Position numbers and translations under genes: made by a program
Shown: piece after piece, positions 43,660 to 51,914 of the stretch
Layout of the letters: every line of letters begins with the position of its first letter
Numbering within the stretch: the stretch's first letter is position 1
From: Bacteroidota bacterium
GTDB taxonomy: Bacteria; Bacteroidota; Bacteroidia; Bacteroidales; UBA10428
Assembly (NCBI GenBank): GCA_016699695.1
Contig: CP065006.1
Location: 744,001 to 808,000 of the forward strand
Length of the DNA stretch: 64,000 nucleotides
Direction: 5' to 3'
The notes under the pieces: generated by a model
What the model was told of the DNA's origin: nothing
The model's input: the letters and a program-made list of their open reading frames with translations, nothing else
Database searches by the model: none

Positions 43660-43910
43660 ATGAAAAACCTTCTAACCCGATTTTCCTATAATTCAGCTTT
43701 TGTTTGTATTGCACTGTTCTTATTTGTCAACATTAATTCTGTTTGTGCATAGCCTGCCGATTCCAATAAAAAGTGGCACTACCTTAACGATATGTACCTT
43801 ATGTTGTGAATATCGTTGAGGAAACCGGGCTCGACAGTATATTTGCATTCAACAATCAGGGATTTAAAATCAAGACCATTCGAAATCAAAGCAACCCATT
43901 CTCTCTCAAA
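43660..43910 (+). pseudogene. Truncated paralog of the outer-membrane gene at 53921
   Basis: An ATG at 43660 opens a signal-peptide-like frame that hits TAG at 43750. The next residues (KKWHYLNDMYLML, then after a frame change VNIVEETGLDS) match the N-terminus of the protein at 53921 (KKWHYLTDVYLMFVNIDGETGLDN). About 50 residues of similarity remain, with at least one stop and one frameshift. The remnant runs into the convergent regulator gene ending at 43886. Confidence 0.82.
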
Positions 43911-44644
43911 TCGTGAATTACTTCGTAAATCGACAATTTTCCTGATTTTTTAAGAATATTAGTGCGATGGGTATTGATGGTATGGTGGCTTCTGAAAAGT
44001 TTCTCCGCAATTTTTAAACTGCTATTCCCATCATCAATAAGTTTAATAATAGCAAACTCAGTATTCGAAAACCTATTCGTAGTCATAAATAATTCATTAT
44101 CAGGAAAACGAAAATAGGCTGGGTTATCGCCACTGTAAAAATGAAATCCCTTGGATGTATTTTTTATCTCTGAGATATCGGTGAGAACTAAATTCAAAAA
44201 AACTGATTCGTAAGGAACCTTGCTATAAAATAAGTTGGCCTGATAAAGGGCATTAAAGTAAACACCATTATGTCGTTTTGCCCTGAAGTTTGCCGACATG
44301 ATTTTTTGCCCCCCTTTTTGGATGAATAATTCCTGGGCCAAACTTATCAGTTTTGTCCGGGCAAGTTGATGCCTGTCGTAATCATCGGGGTGTGTGGTGG
44401 TTAAAAAAAAACCTTGGGTAACTTGTTCGGGGGCTTTGCCAAATAAGGTTGTTATGCCTTTACTTACATACAGCATATCCATCAAAATGACATCTGAAAT
44501 ATAAAAAAGCTGACGATTCATTTCCAGACTATTTCCCAAGTCTGAAATCCAATTATCCGATGAAATTATGCCTTCAATTCCGGCTTGAGAATAAGCCTCA
44601 AAAAACTTCTGAAACAAACTGTAGTCATAGTATCGGTTAAGCAT
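43886..44644 (-). CDS. PAS-LuxR transcriptional regulator (paralog of 39981)
   Basis: Same architecture and clear sequence similarity to the regulator at 39981: the N-terminal RYYDYSLFQKFFEAY, a PAS-like middle with TTTHPDDYDRHQLARTKL, and the LuxR HTH (NTEFAIIKLIDDGNSSLKIA, then SHHTINTHRTNILKKSGK). The HTH differs in recognition-helix residues (FRSHHTINTHR against FLSVNTVNTHR), so target sites may differ. It is divergent from the GRE operon that starts at 44768. Confidence 0.83.
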   Translation of the reverse strand: MLNRYYDYSLFQKFFEAYSQAGIEGIISSDNWISDLGNSLEMNRQLFYISDVILMDMLYVSKGITTLFGKAPEQVTQGFFLTTTHPDDYDRHQLARTKLISLAQELFIQKGGQKIMSANFRAKRHNGVYFNALYQANLFYSKVPYESVFLNLVLTDISEIKNTSKGFHFYSGDNPAYFRFPDNELFMTTNRFSNTEFAIIKLIDDGNSSLKIAEKLFRSHHTINTHRTNILKKSGKLSIYEVIHDLRENGLL

Positions 44645-44767
44645 CCCTTAAAAGCTAACTAATTGTATAGGTTACAGCCGTAAAAGTAGCAAAAAATACT
44701 GTTTATTCAGTATTGCGCTCACTCATCTATTAGCGTAATTTCATGGCATCAAATTATTTTATTTTTT

Positions 44768-44995
44768 ATGGCGACCCATAAGGAAAGTATCGACAAATTG
44801 GTCATCAAACTTAGTGTTTTGGGGAATAGAATCAAGAAACTTGAGGAGATAACCGATGAAATATTACATGAAGTTGACATCGAATACAAGAATCAGATTA
44901 AAGCGTTGAACATTAAAAGAGATGCCGCGAATAACCAACTTTTGAAACTCAAAAAATCCTTTGATATAAAAAATGGAACAATAAAACAACAATAA
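44768..44995 (+). CDS. Small coiled-coil protein upstream of the GRE
   Basis: 75 residues with heptad-like Leu/Ile spacing (LVIKLSVLGNRIKKLEEITD, then EILHEVDIEYKNQIKALNIK). It is soluble, with no Cys and no signal peptide. It lies 33 bp before the GRE and is probably in its transcript. Some GREs have small accessory subunits, but those carry Fe-S clusters and this one cannot. Unknown function. Confidence 0.6.
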   Translation: MATHKESIDKLVIKLSVLGNRIKKLEEITDEILHEVDIEYKNQIKALNIKRDAANNQLLKLKKSFDIKNGTIKQQ

Positions 44996-45028
44996 CGCGT
45001 ACATTAAAAATTAGAAAGGAATAGTAAA

Positions 45029-47449
45029 ATGCCAAACGTAAACAACATCAGAACAGCAAAGGTAAAAGCCGATACCGCGCGTATTGACAGGCTTAAAGAA
45101 AGGCAGAGAACCACGCCACAGGAACTCGATTTCGAGCGGATCAGGATCATGAAAGATGTATATGAAGAGACGCAAGGTGACGTACAAATACTACGGCGCG
45201 CCAAGTTCCTTGCAGCTATGCTGGACCGCAAGAAGATTTTCATCGACGATAACCTCTTTGTTGGAACCATGGCAGGCAGCTACATGGCAATTTATCCCAA
45301 TCCTGAATGGAATGTACTATGGATGAAGGAAGAAAAAACCGTTGAGAAATCGAAAACCCCTGAAGACCGGGAAGCCAATGAATGGGCTCTCAATTACTGG
45401 GATAAGCGGGGATTGAAGAGCCGGACAGAATCGATATTCAAACAGCGCTATGGTTTTGATCCAAGCCCGGCATACCAATCTGGCCTCGTTGTTCCTTTCC
45501 ATGACTGGCCTGGTGGTGGTGGCAACCTCAACTACCCCTTGGTTTACCAACAAGGCCTCGCCAGTGTTATCCAGGACGTTGAAGAGCGGATGATGTCTCT
45601 TGAAATGCGTTTGGAGAATACCGACAAACTATACTTTTACCAGTCCAGTCTAATAGTGATGAAAGCGATTATCCGCTGGGCTAACCGTTACGCCGCGCTG
45701 GCCCGTGAGATGGCTGAAAAAGAGAAAGACGCAACCCGCAAAGCGGAACTGATTGCCATTGCCGAAACCTGCGAATGGGTTCCCGAGCACCCTGCACGCA
45801 ACCTGCGTGAAGCCATTCAATGTCATTTCTTCTGTCACCTGGTAGCCGAACTTGAACAGGTTGGCTGCGGTTACTCACAGGCCTACCTGGGCCAGAACCT
45901 GGAACCCTACTACCAGGCTGACAAGGCTGCAGGACTTATTACCTATGACGACGCCGTGTTTATGTTCGAGAACCTGGTTATCAGGCTGAATGAGATCAAC
46001 TACTATTATGGCGAAAAGGTCGCTGTCTCTAACTCCGCCGACCTGGGACAGAGCATTACGCTTGCAGGTTATACCGAAGATGGTGATGATGCCACTGCAG
46101 AGATGGACTATGTGGTGCTCGATGCTTGTATATACCTGTCTTATCCCCAGCCCCCCTTATCATGTGCACTCACCCCAAAAACTCCAGGCAAGTTTATCGA
46201 AAAAGTACTCGATTGTATCGACACCGGTGTTGGCATGCCGCAGTTTGTCAATGCCGATGTAATGATGAAGCGAGCCTTGTATCTCTGGGGCCGCAACGAC
46301 AGGGTAGGCGACCTCCCGTTGGGGAAAGCCCGGCGCACTTGTGTCGGGGCCTGCGTGGGAAGTTATATCCCCTATGAAACCGGTCACCCGGTAGAAGGAC
46401 AACCCAACCTCGGAAAGATACTCGAGTTGACCCTGAACAACGGATTCGATCCGCGCACCAAGATGCAGGTAGGGCCTAAGTCGGGAGATCCCGAAAAATT
46501 CAAAAACTTCGAAGAATTATATACGGCTTTCGAGCAGCAGCTGCAATTTTGTGAAGACACACTCCGACGCGGAGCTTGGATTTCGAACATGCTGAATGCT
46601 GATTTCCTGCCATGTACCTGGCGCTCTATCCTTACCAAAGGATGTATTGAAACCGGAACCGAAACCTGGAAAGGTGGCGCCAACTATTACACCGTGGCAC
46701 AGATTTCTGTAGGTGGCGTTGATGCAGCGAATGGACTCATGGCCATTAAGCATCTTGTATATGACAAGAAAAAGCTGACCATGGCTGAATTGAAGAAAGC
46801 CCTGGCAGCCAATTTTGAAGGGGAATACGAGAAGGTTCATAAGATGTGCTACATAGATGCGCCTAAATACGGCAACGACATTGACGAAGCTGACTTCATG
46901 CTACGCAAAGTGAACAACAGCATTTTGCATGCTTTCCAAAGTGTCGATGGCGGGGGTAATTACATCAGCAAAAACATGAAGACCTCTCTGGATCAATACA
47001 CCAAGAGTATCCACAACCTAATGGGTATGGTAACCGGCGCATTGCCAACCGGCAAGAAGGCCGGGGTAGCACTCACCGATGGAAGCTTGTCGGCCATGCC
47101 GGGTACCGATGTCAACGGAGCTACCGCGCTGATAAATTCTGCAGCTAAAGCGAATGATGCTACTAAGTGGTGTGCCACACACATGAATTTGAAGCTCCCA
47201 CCAGAACAGTTGAAGACCCGCAAAGGCAGGGAAAGCATGATGAACCTGGTAAGGACTTTATTTCAAAATGGTGGCTATCACATTCAGTTTAATGTACTGG
47301 ATACAGCGATGCTGAGAGACGCACAGAAACATCCGGAAAAATACAGGGATCTTGTGGTTCGTGTTGCTGGTTTTAGTGCATTCTTTACCAAGTTGCATGT
47401 AGGTGTTCAGAACGAAGTTATTGAACGTACGTTGCAAAGATGCGAATAA
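45029..47449 (+). CDS. Glycyl radical enzyme (PFL-like) of unassigned subfamily
   Basis: 806 residues. The C-terminal glycyl-radical motif is RVAGFSAFF with Gly781. The active-site loop reads ARRTCVGACVGSYIPY; by alignment with CutC and glycerol dehydratase (CVVGCVEP pattern) the thiyl Cys is Cys442. The Glu two residues later, which acts as base in dehydratase and C-X lyase GREs, is Gly444, so a standard dehydratase, CutC or IslA activity is unlikely. GRE scaffold segments are otherwise intact (QVGCGYSQAYLGQNLEPYY, then VNGATALINSAAK). A Shine-Dalgarno-like AGAAAGGA precedes the ATG. A strong hairpin separates it from the activase genes. Confidence 0.9.
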   Translation: MPNVNNIRTAKVKADTARIDRLKERQRTTPQELDFERIRIMKDVYEETQGDVQILRRAKFLAAMLDRKKIFIDDNLFVGTMAGSYMAIYPNPEWNVLWMKEEKTVEKSKTPEDREANEWALNYWDKRGLKSRTESIFKQRYGFDPSPAYQSGLVVPFHDWPGGGGNLNYPLVYQQGLASVIQDVEERMMSLEMRLENTDKLYFYQSSLIVMKAIIRWANRYAALAREMAEKEKDATRKAELIAIAETCEWVPEHPARNLREAIQCHFFCHLVAELEQVGCGYSQAYLGQNLEPYYQADKAAGLITYDDAVFMFENLVIRLNEINYYYGEKVAVSNSADLGQSITLAGYTEDGDDATAEMDYVVLDACIYLSYPQPPLSCALTPKTPGKFIEKVLDCIDTGVGMPQFVNADVMMKRALYLWGRNDRVGDLPLGKARRTCVGACVGSYIPYETGHPVEGQPNLGKILELTLNNGFDPRTKMQVGPKSGDPEKFKNFEELYTAFEQQLQFCEDTLRRGAWISNMLNADFLPCTWRSILTKGCIETGTETWKGGANYYTVAQISVGGVDAANGLMAIKHLVYDKKKLTMAELKKALAANFEGEYEKVHKMCYIDAPKYGNDIDEADFMLRKVNNSILHAFQSVDGGGNYISKNMKTSLDQYTKSIHNLMGMVTGALPTGKKAGVALTDGSLSAMPGTDVNGATALINSAAKANDATKWCATHMNLKLPPEQLKTRKGRESMMNLVRTLFQNGGYHIQFNVLDTAMLRDAQKHPEKYRDLVVRVAGFSAFFTKLHVGVQNEVIERTLQRCE

Positions 47450-47465
47450 GGCAGAATTAGCCTAA

Positions 47466-47516
47466 AATTAAGTAAGGCATGGCGATTGTCATGCCTTACT
47501 TAATTACTGACTTTTT
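47466..47516 (+). terminator. Terminator-like hairpin after the GRE
   Basis: A 16-bp perfect stem (AATTAAGTAAGGCATG / CATGCCTTACTTAATT) with an 8-nt loop, then ACTGACTTTTTT. It may reduce read-through so that the GRE is made in excess over its activase. Confidence 0.85.
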
Positions 47517-47519
47517 TAA

Positions 47520-47597
47520 AGACCTCAGCGAGGTCGAATGTTTATAGACAAAGTTTGGAAAACCGAAAAGTACGACCCCGGCCGGGGTCGAATATCT
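47520..47597. repeat. Two REP palindromes of the GACC..GGTC type
   Basis: GACCTCAGCGAGGTCGAATG at 47520 and CGACCCCGGCCGGGGTCG at about 47575, each followed by an AATATTTATAG-like tail. The two copies are related and 50 bp apart, between the GRE and PFK-like genes. Confidence 0.7.
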
Positions 47598-47668
47598 ATT
47601 TAATCTATTCTTTTCTATAAACATTTGAAACCGCTGGTTTCATAAAACAAAAAAAGAAAAAAATAATT

Positions 47669-48835
47669 ATGAGTAAAGATACTGGACAAAAACGCGTTGC
47701 TATTATGGTAGGCGCCGGTTATATTCCCGGAATAAATGCCGTAGTTGCAGGTGCTTCGCTTGCTGCCGGCAAATTGGGATGGGAGTTGGTAGGCATACGC
47801 GATGGGTTTGAAGGCATCCTTCATCCCGAAAAGTACCCCGACAGCGGACTATTTGATATCGATCCACGGGTATTGAATTTAGATCCGAACACAAGCAGCG
47901 TACTTGGCCAGTCAGCCAGGATTGATCCGTTTAATGTCCGCACCATCAATGACCTGGAAATGGTTGAGGAAGTGGACATGTCGGATGAGTTGCTTAAAAA
48001 AATAAAAGCTGCAAAGATCGATGCAGTGATTTCAATTGTTGGCGGAAGGGGACTGACCATTCTTTACCAACTACACAAAAAAGGGTTAAACACCATTTGT
48101 GTCCCCCGTTCCATCGAAAACGAAATTGCTTCCACTTCGGTGTCATTCGGGTTTAATACCGCACTAACATTTACAATTGATATGCTCGACCGGGCCCGTT
48201 TAGCGGCAAGGGCTGCCCATAAAATTGCTGTTGTTGAAGTTCAGGGCGAAGAAGCCGGCTGGATTGCTTTACAGGCCGGTATTGCTGTTGCTGCAGATGC
48301 AGTGCTGATTCCTGAAATTCCGGTGGATTTAGCACAGGTTGCAACACACCTGAAGAACAAAATGGAAAATAAAAAATCATGGGGTTTGGTTGTTGTGGCG
48401 CAAGGTGCAAGAATTATCAATAAGCCTAAAAATACAGAACCCGTTTCCTCACTTAAAGCTTCTTTATCGCCTCTGGCAACAAGCGATTCCAATAGTGAAT
48501 TTGTAATCCATAAGTCAGGGCAGGCTGCACAGGCTGTGGCTGAAGGTTTGCAACTAAGGATAGCCGAAGAAACTTTTCCAATGGTAATTGGCCCCTGGGT
48601 AAGAGGTGGTTCGCCATCTGCTGTCGACCGCCAATTGGGCATAGCATACGGTGCAAGCGCTATTCAGGCACTCGAAACCGGAAATAATGGCGTAATGGTA
48701 TCGTTTGTTCCGCCCGAAGTTAAGTTTATTCCGCTAGCTGAGGCTATTAATAAAGTAAGGACAATACCTGCTGAAAGTATGTTTTTTAAGGTAGCCGATT
48801 CATTGGGTATTTACGTTGGAAATAAGGAGGCATGA
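47669..48835 (+). CDS. 6-Phosphofructokinase-like protein lacking kinase residues
   Basis: 388 residues with the PFK fold: IPGINAVVAGASLAA, LGQSARIDPF and GEEAGWIALQAGIA align with PFK positions. Key residues differ. The nucleotide loop SGGDAPG is replaced by VGAGYIPG, the metal-binding GGDG by GGRG (125-128), and the catalytic TIDND by SIENE (148-152). ATP-dependent phosphorylation of fructose 6-phosphate is therefore doubtful; it may use another phosphoryl donor or substrate, or be a binding or regulatory protein. Its stop overlaps the GRE activase start by 4 bp (ATGA), implying a linked function. Confidence 0.8.
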   Translation: MSKDTGQKRVAIMVGAGYIPGINAVVAGASLAAGKLGWELVGIRDGFEGILHPEKYPDSGLFDIDPRVLNLDPNTSSVLGQSARIDPFNVRTINDLEMVEEVDMSDELLKKIKAAKIDAVISIVGGRGLTILYQLHKKGLNTICVPRSIENEIASTSVSFGFNTALTFTIDMLDRARLAARAAHKIAVVEVQGEEAGWIALQAGIAVAADAVLIPEIPVDLAQVATHLKNKMENKKSWGLVVVAQGARIINKPKNTEPVSSLKASLSPLATSDSNSEFVIHKSGQAAQAVAEGLQLRIAEETFPMVIGPWVRGGSPSAVDRQLGIAYGASAIQALETGNNGVMVSFVPPEVKFIPLAEAINKVRTIPAESMFFKVADSLGIYVGNKEA

Positions 48836-49797
48836 TCATGGCAAATCAAACAAATAATATATTGGATATAACAGGCAGGGTGTTGAATATCCAGCGGTAT
48901 TGCAGCCACGATGGCCCCGGCACGCGCACAAATGTTTTCATAAAAGGTTGTTCCCTGCGATGCAAATGGTGCGGAAATCCCGAAAGTATCAGGCTGAAAC
49001 CCGAAGTTTCGTACGATCCTAAAAAATGTAAAGGCAAGGAATGCAGCATTTGCCTGAAAGCACCCTTCCCCGAAGGTGGTTTTTATTTTGTGGAAGGAGA
49101 CGACACAAAGGTGAAAGTGAACTGGCAGTTAGCTGCAAGCGTTACCGAAGAAATTGCAGCCCTATGCCCAACAGGTGCCCTGGAGATGTATGGCAAGATA
49201 ATGACAGTTGGCGAAGTAATGGACATCGTGGAAAAAGATGCATCAATGTATCGAAATACAGGTGGAGGTATGACCATCAGTGGTGGCGAAGTGATGTTGC
49301 AACCCGACTTTGCTGCAGCTTTATTGCAGGAAGCTCACAACAGGGGCATCAACACAGCCATAGAAACTGCATGCAATGCACCCTGGGCGAATCTTGAAAA
49401 AGTATTGCCCCATGTTGATACCATGTTGCATGATATTAAACTCATGGATTCTGAAAGGCATAAAAAATGGACAGGGGTTGGAAACGAACGGATTTTGGCA
49501 AACTTCAAAAAAGCTTACGAAACATTTCCTGATATTGATTTTATTGCCCGTACACCACTTATTCCGGGAGTTAATTGCGACGATGAACATATCCTGGGCG
49601 TTCTGGAATTCATTAAACCACATAAAAACGTAATTGATTATGAGCTTTTGCCTTATCATCGTTTTGGACTTGGCAAATATGAGTCGCTGGGTGTAGTGTA
49701 CGAACTCGACGATTACAAAACCCCATCGGACGATGTGCTTAAACGCTTTCAGGCCATGATTGACAAGGCATTTGGACGTGAGGCTCAAGAGAAATAG
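48832..49797 (+). CDS. Glycyl radical enzyme activating enzyme (radical SAM)
   Basis: Installs the glycyl radical on the GRE. The radical-SAM motif is C40-x3-C44-x2-C47 (KGCSLRCKWCGNPES), with GGGMTISGGEVMLQPDF and LHDIKLMDSERHKKWTG as activase hallmarks. The ferredoxin-like insert has CKGKECSIC and CPTGAL, enough ligands for one additional cluster rather than two. The start codon overlaps the preceding gene; a second ATG two codons later is also possible. 321 residues, usual length. Confidence 0.93.
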   Translation: MIMANQTNNILDITGRVLNIQRYCSHDGPGTRTNVFIKGCSLRCKWCGNPESIRLKPEVSYDPKKCKGKECSICLKAPFPEGGFYFVEGDDTKVKVNWQLAASVTEEIAALCPTGALEMYGKIMTVGEVMDIVEKDASMYRNTGGGMTISGGEVMLQPDFAAALLQEAHNRGINTAIETACNAPWANLEKVLPHVDTMLHDIKLMDSERHKKWTGVGNERILANFKKAYETFPDIDFIARTPLIPGVNCDDEHILGVLEFIKPHKNVIDYELLPYHRFGLGKYESLGVVYELDDYKTPSDDVLKRFQAMIDKAFGREAQEK

Positions 49798-49836
49798 TAA
49801 TTAGAAAGTAGCAAAATAAATGACGCTGATATAACA

Positions 49837-50073
49837 ATGAAGAATTCAAATTATCGTGCAATAGTCATCGAAAATAATTGCTTTGGAAGTGGCGATTGTA
49901 TAAAAATTTGCAAGGTAAATGCCATTGTAGAAGGACCAAAACGGATTCCGATGATGTGTGGTGCTGTTGAATTACTTCCGGGGAAAGCCTTTATAAATTC
50001 CGAAATCTGTAATGGTTGCGGTGAATGCATTTCGGTGTGTCCGAACCAGGCACTGGAATTGGTGGCAGTTTAA
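49837..50073 (+). CDS. 2[4Fe-4S]-type ferredoxin
   Basis: 78 residues. The second cluster motif is canonical (CNGCGECISVCP). The first is altered (CFGSGDCIKICKVNA), with C-x5-C-x3-C spacing, so it may hold a modified or three-iron cluster. It follows the activase by 39 bp. The likely role is electron delivery to the activase or to the nitroreductase; it could also be a small GRE subunit, but the sequence favours a carrier. Confidence 0.82.
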   Translation: MKNSNYRAIVIENNCFGSGDCIKICKVNAIVEGPKRIPMMCGAVELLPGKAFINSEICNGCGECISVCPNQALELVAV

Positions 50074-50102
50074 TTTTATAAAAGATTATTAAAAAACAAT
50101 CT

Positions 50103-50960
50103 ATGAGTGCACAAGATATTTTTGGAATTGTAGCCATTCTTTACTGTGTGGCAAACCTGGGGTCAATGGGTCTCGAACTCAACCTTACAGAAACCATGAA
50201 CGCATTACGCAGCGCACGGCTGGTAATCTTAACCCTGGTTTGGAGCTGGATTATCGGTCCTTTTCTGGCGATTCTAATTATAAAAGTATTGCCTTTGTCG
50301 GAGGCACACGGAGCTGGTCTGCTTCTTTTTAGCCTGGCACCTACAGCTCCCATGTTACCAATTTTAATCCGAAAGGCAAAAGCCGATATGGATATTTCAG
50401 CCGCCATGATGCCGTTGGCAGTGGTGGGTACCGTAATCCTGATGCCTCTTTTGGCACCGGTATTAATTCCGGGTATATCAGTTAGTAGCTCAGCGTTAGC
50501 CAAACAACTTATTCTAACAGTACTTTTACCATTGGTGGCCGGTGTACTGATGATGGTTTATGCAAAAAAGGCCGGAACTGCTGTTTTTCCATTTGTAAAA
50601 AAAATGGCCAGCCTTACCACCTTGCTTTTATTGGGTTTTACCATATTCATGTATTGGCGTGAACTCCTCCATGCACTCGGTAGCTTTGCTGTGGCTGCAC
50701 AGGTTTTGTTTGTGGTGATAATTGCCTTTGGAGCTTATTTGTTGGGCTTTGGTATGAATCAGGCACAACGCAGTTCGCTTTCTCTAGGTGTTTGTTCACG
50801 CAATGGGGGCGCCATGTTTGTGGCTTTCGCAGCTTTTCCGGTTCAGGACCCAAATGTGCTGGTGATGATTTTGCTGGCTGTTCCTGTTCCGGTTATTGTG
50901 TGGTTGATTTTGGCCCGATGGTTTGCATCCCGAGCTGATAAGGCTTTGGTAACAGGGTAA
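50103..50960 (+). CDS. BASS-family (bile acid:Na+ symporter-like) transporter 1
   Basis: 285 residues, about nine or ten membrane helices, with the SBF/BASS signatures LLLFSLAPTAPMLPI and AYLLGFGMNQAQRSSLSLGV, then CSRNGGAMFVAF. BASS proteins import organic anions such as bile acids, pyruvate or pantoate with sodium. It is one of three in this locus and is followed 7 bp later by an outer-membrane protein gene. Substrate probably an organic acid or sulfonate (inference). Confidence 0.87.
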   Translation: MSAQDIFGIVAILYCVANLGSMGLELNLTETMNALRSARLVILTLVWSWIIGPFLAILIIKVLPLSEAHGAGLLLFSLAPTAPMLPILIRKAKADMDISAAMMPLAVVGTVILMPLLAPVLIPGISVSSSALAKQLILTVLLPLVAGVLMMVYAKKAGTAVFPFVKKMASLTTLLLLGFTIFMYWRELLHALGSFAVAAQVLFVVIIAFGAYLLGFGMNQAQRSSLSLGVCSRNGGAMFVAFAAFPVQDPNVLVMILLAVPVPVIVWLILARWFASRADKALVTG

Positions 50961-50967
50961 TTTGAAA

Positions 50968-51798
50968 ATGAAGAAAATGAAGAAAATTAGTATTGCTTAC
51001 ATCTTTTTGCTAAGTATTATAACTGTTACCCCACTGCGGGCACAGGATGGACAAAAACCGGCAGCAGATGATGCCGCCGAAATTGCCAAAAAACTGGCAA
51101 ATCCGATCGGGGCGCTTATCAGTGTGCCTTTTCAAAATAACATGGATGTGGGCATTGGCGAAACCAATGGCTCAAAAAACACGCTGAATTTTCAACCTAT
51201 TGTGCCCTTCAGCCTGAATGAGAAGTTTAGTTTGATTACACGCTATATTGTACCCATTATTGCACAATACGACGTTACCGGCGAAGGCACTCAGCAAAGC
51301 GGATTGTCGGATGCACTGGTCAGTGGATGGTTATCCAACGCCGTTGTAAAAAATGGATTTGTATGGGGTGTTGGAGGGGCTTTTTTACTGCCTACAGCTA
51401 CCGACGACTATCTGGGAACCAGCAAATTCGGATTGGGGCCAACGGCAATTGTCCTTCAGCAAAAAAATGGCTTTACTTATGGTATTTTAATGAACCAGGT
51501 TTGGTCGGTTGCAGGCGATGAAGATCGGCCTGATGTCAACCAGATGTACCTGCAACCCGTTCTTTCCTATAACTGGAAAAGCGGAACTGTACTGACGTTG
51601 AATTCGGAAACAACCGTTTTCTGGGCAACCAACAATGCCAATGCATTCATCAATATCATGGCAGGAGGGCTGTTAAAGTTTGGGAAACAACTCATGCAGT
51701 TTCAGATTGGCCCCCGCATTCATGTGGCTGCCCCCGAAGACGCAAAATCTGCATTTGGTGTTAGGTCAGCCATAATTTTTGTTTTTCCGAAGAAATAA
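50968..51798 (+). CDS. Putative outer-membrane beta-barrel transporter protein
   Basis: From ATG 50968 a signal peptide (KKISIAYIFLLSIITVTPLR, cleaved after AQ) is followed by alternating beta strands (NTLNFQPIVPFSLNEKFSLI, then YLQPVLSYNWKSGTVLTLNS) of the phenol-degradation MetA-like or transporter family. It ends in IFVFPKK. It lies between two BASS genes and could be their outer-membrane pore. An upstream TTG at 50962 gives an alternative start. Confidence 0.75.
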   Translation: MKKMKKISIAYIFLLSIITVTPLRAQDGQKPAADDAAEIAKKLANPIGALISVPFQNNMDVGIGETNGSKNTLNFQPIVPFSLNEKFSLITRYIVPIIAQYDVTGEGTQQSGLSDALVSGWLSNAVVKNGFVWGVGGAFLLPTATDDYLGTSKFGLGPTAIVLQQKNGFTYGILMNQVWSVAGDEDRPDVNQMYLQPVLSYNWKSGTVLTLNSETTVFWATNNANAFINIMAGGLLKFGKQLMQFQIGPRIHVAAPEDAKSAFGVRSAIIFVFPKK

Positions 51799-51914
51799 AG
51801 GAAAAAAATATAAGTTGAAGAATTTCTCAGCTACAAAATAATTTATATGAAAAAGAGGTGGTGGTGAACAGCCATACATTTTAAATTGAATGAATGACGT
51901 AAATTACTTTAAAA

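Noticed and set aside
47669..48835. Functional ATP-dependent 6-phosphofructokinase
   Set aside because: The nucleotide loop, the metal-binding Asp and the catalytic TIDND are all replaced.
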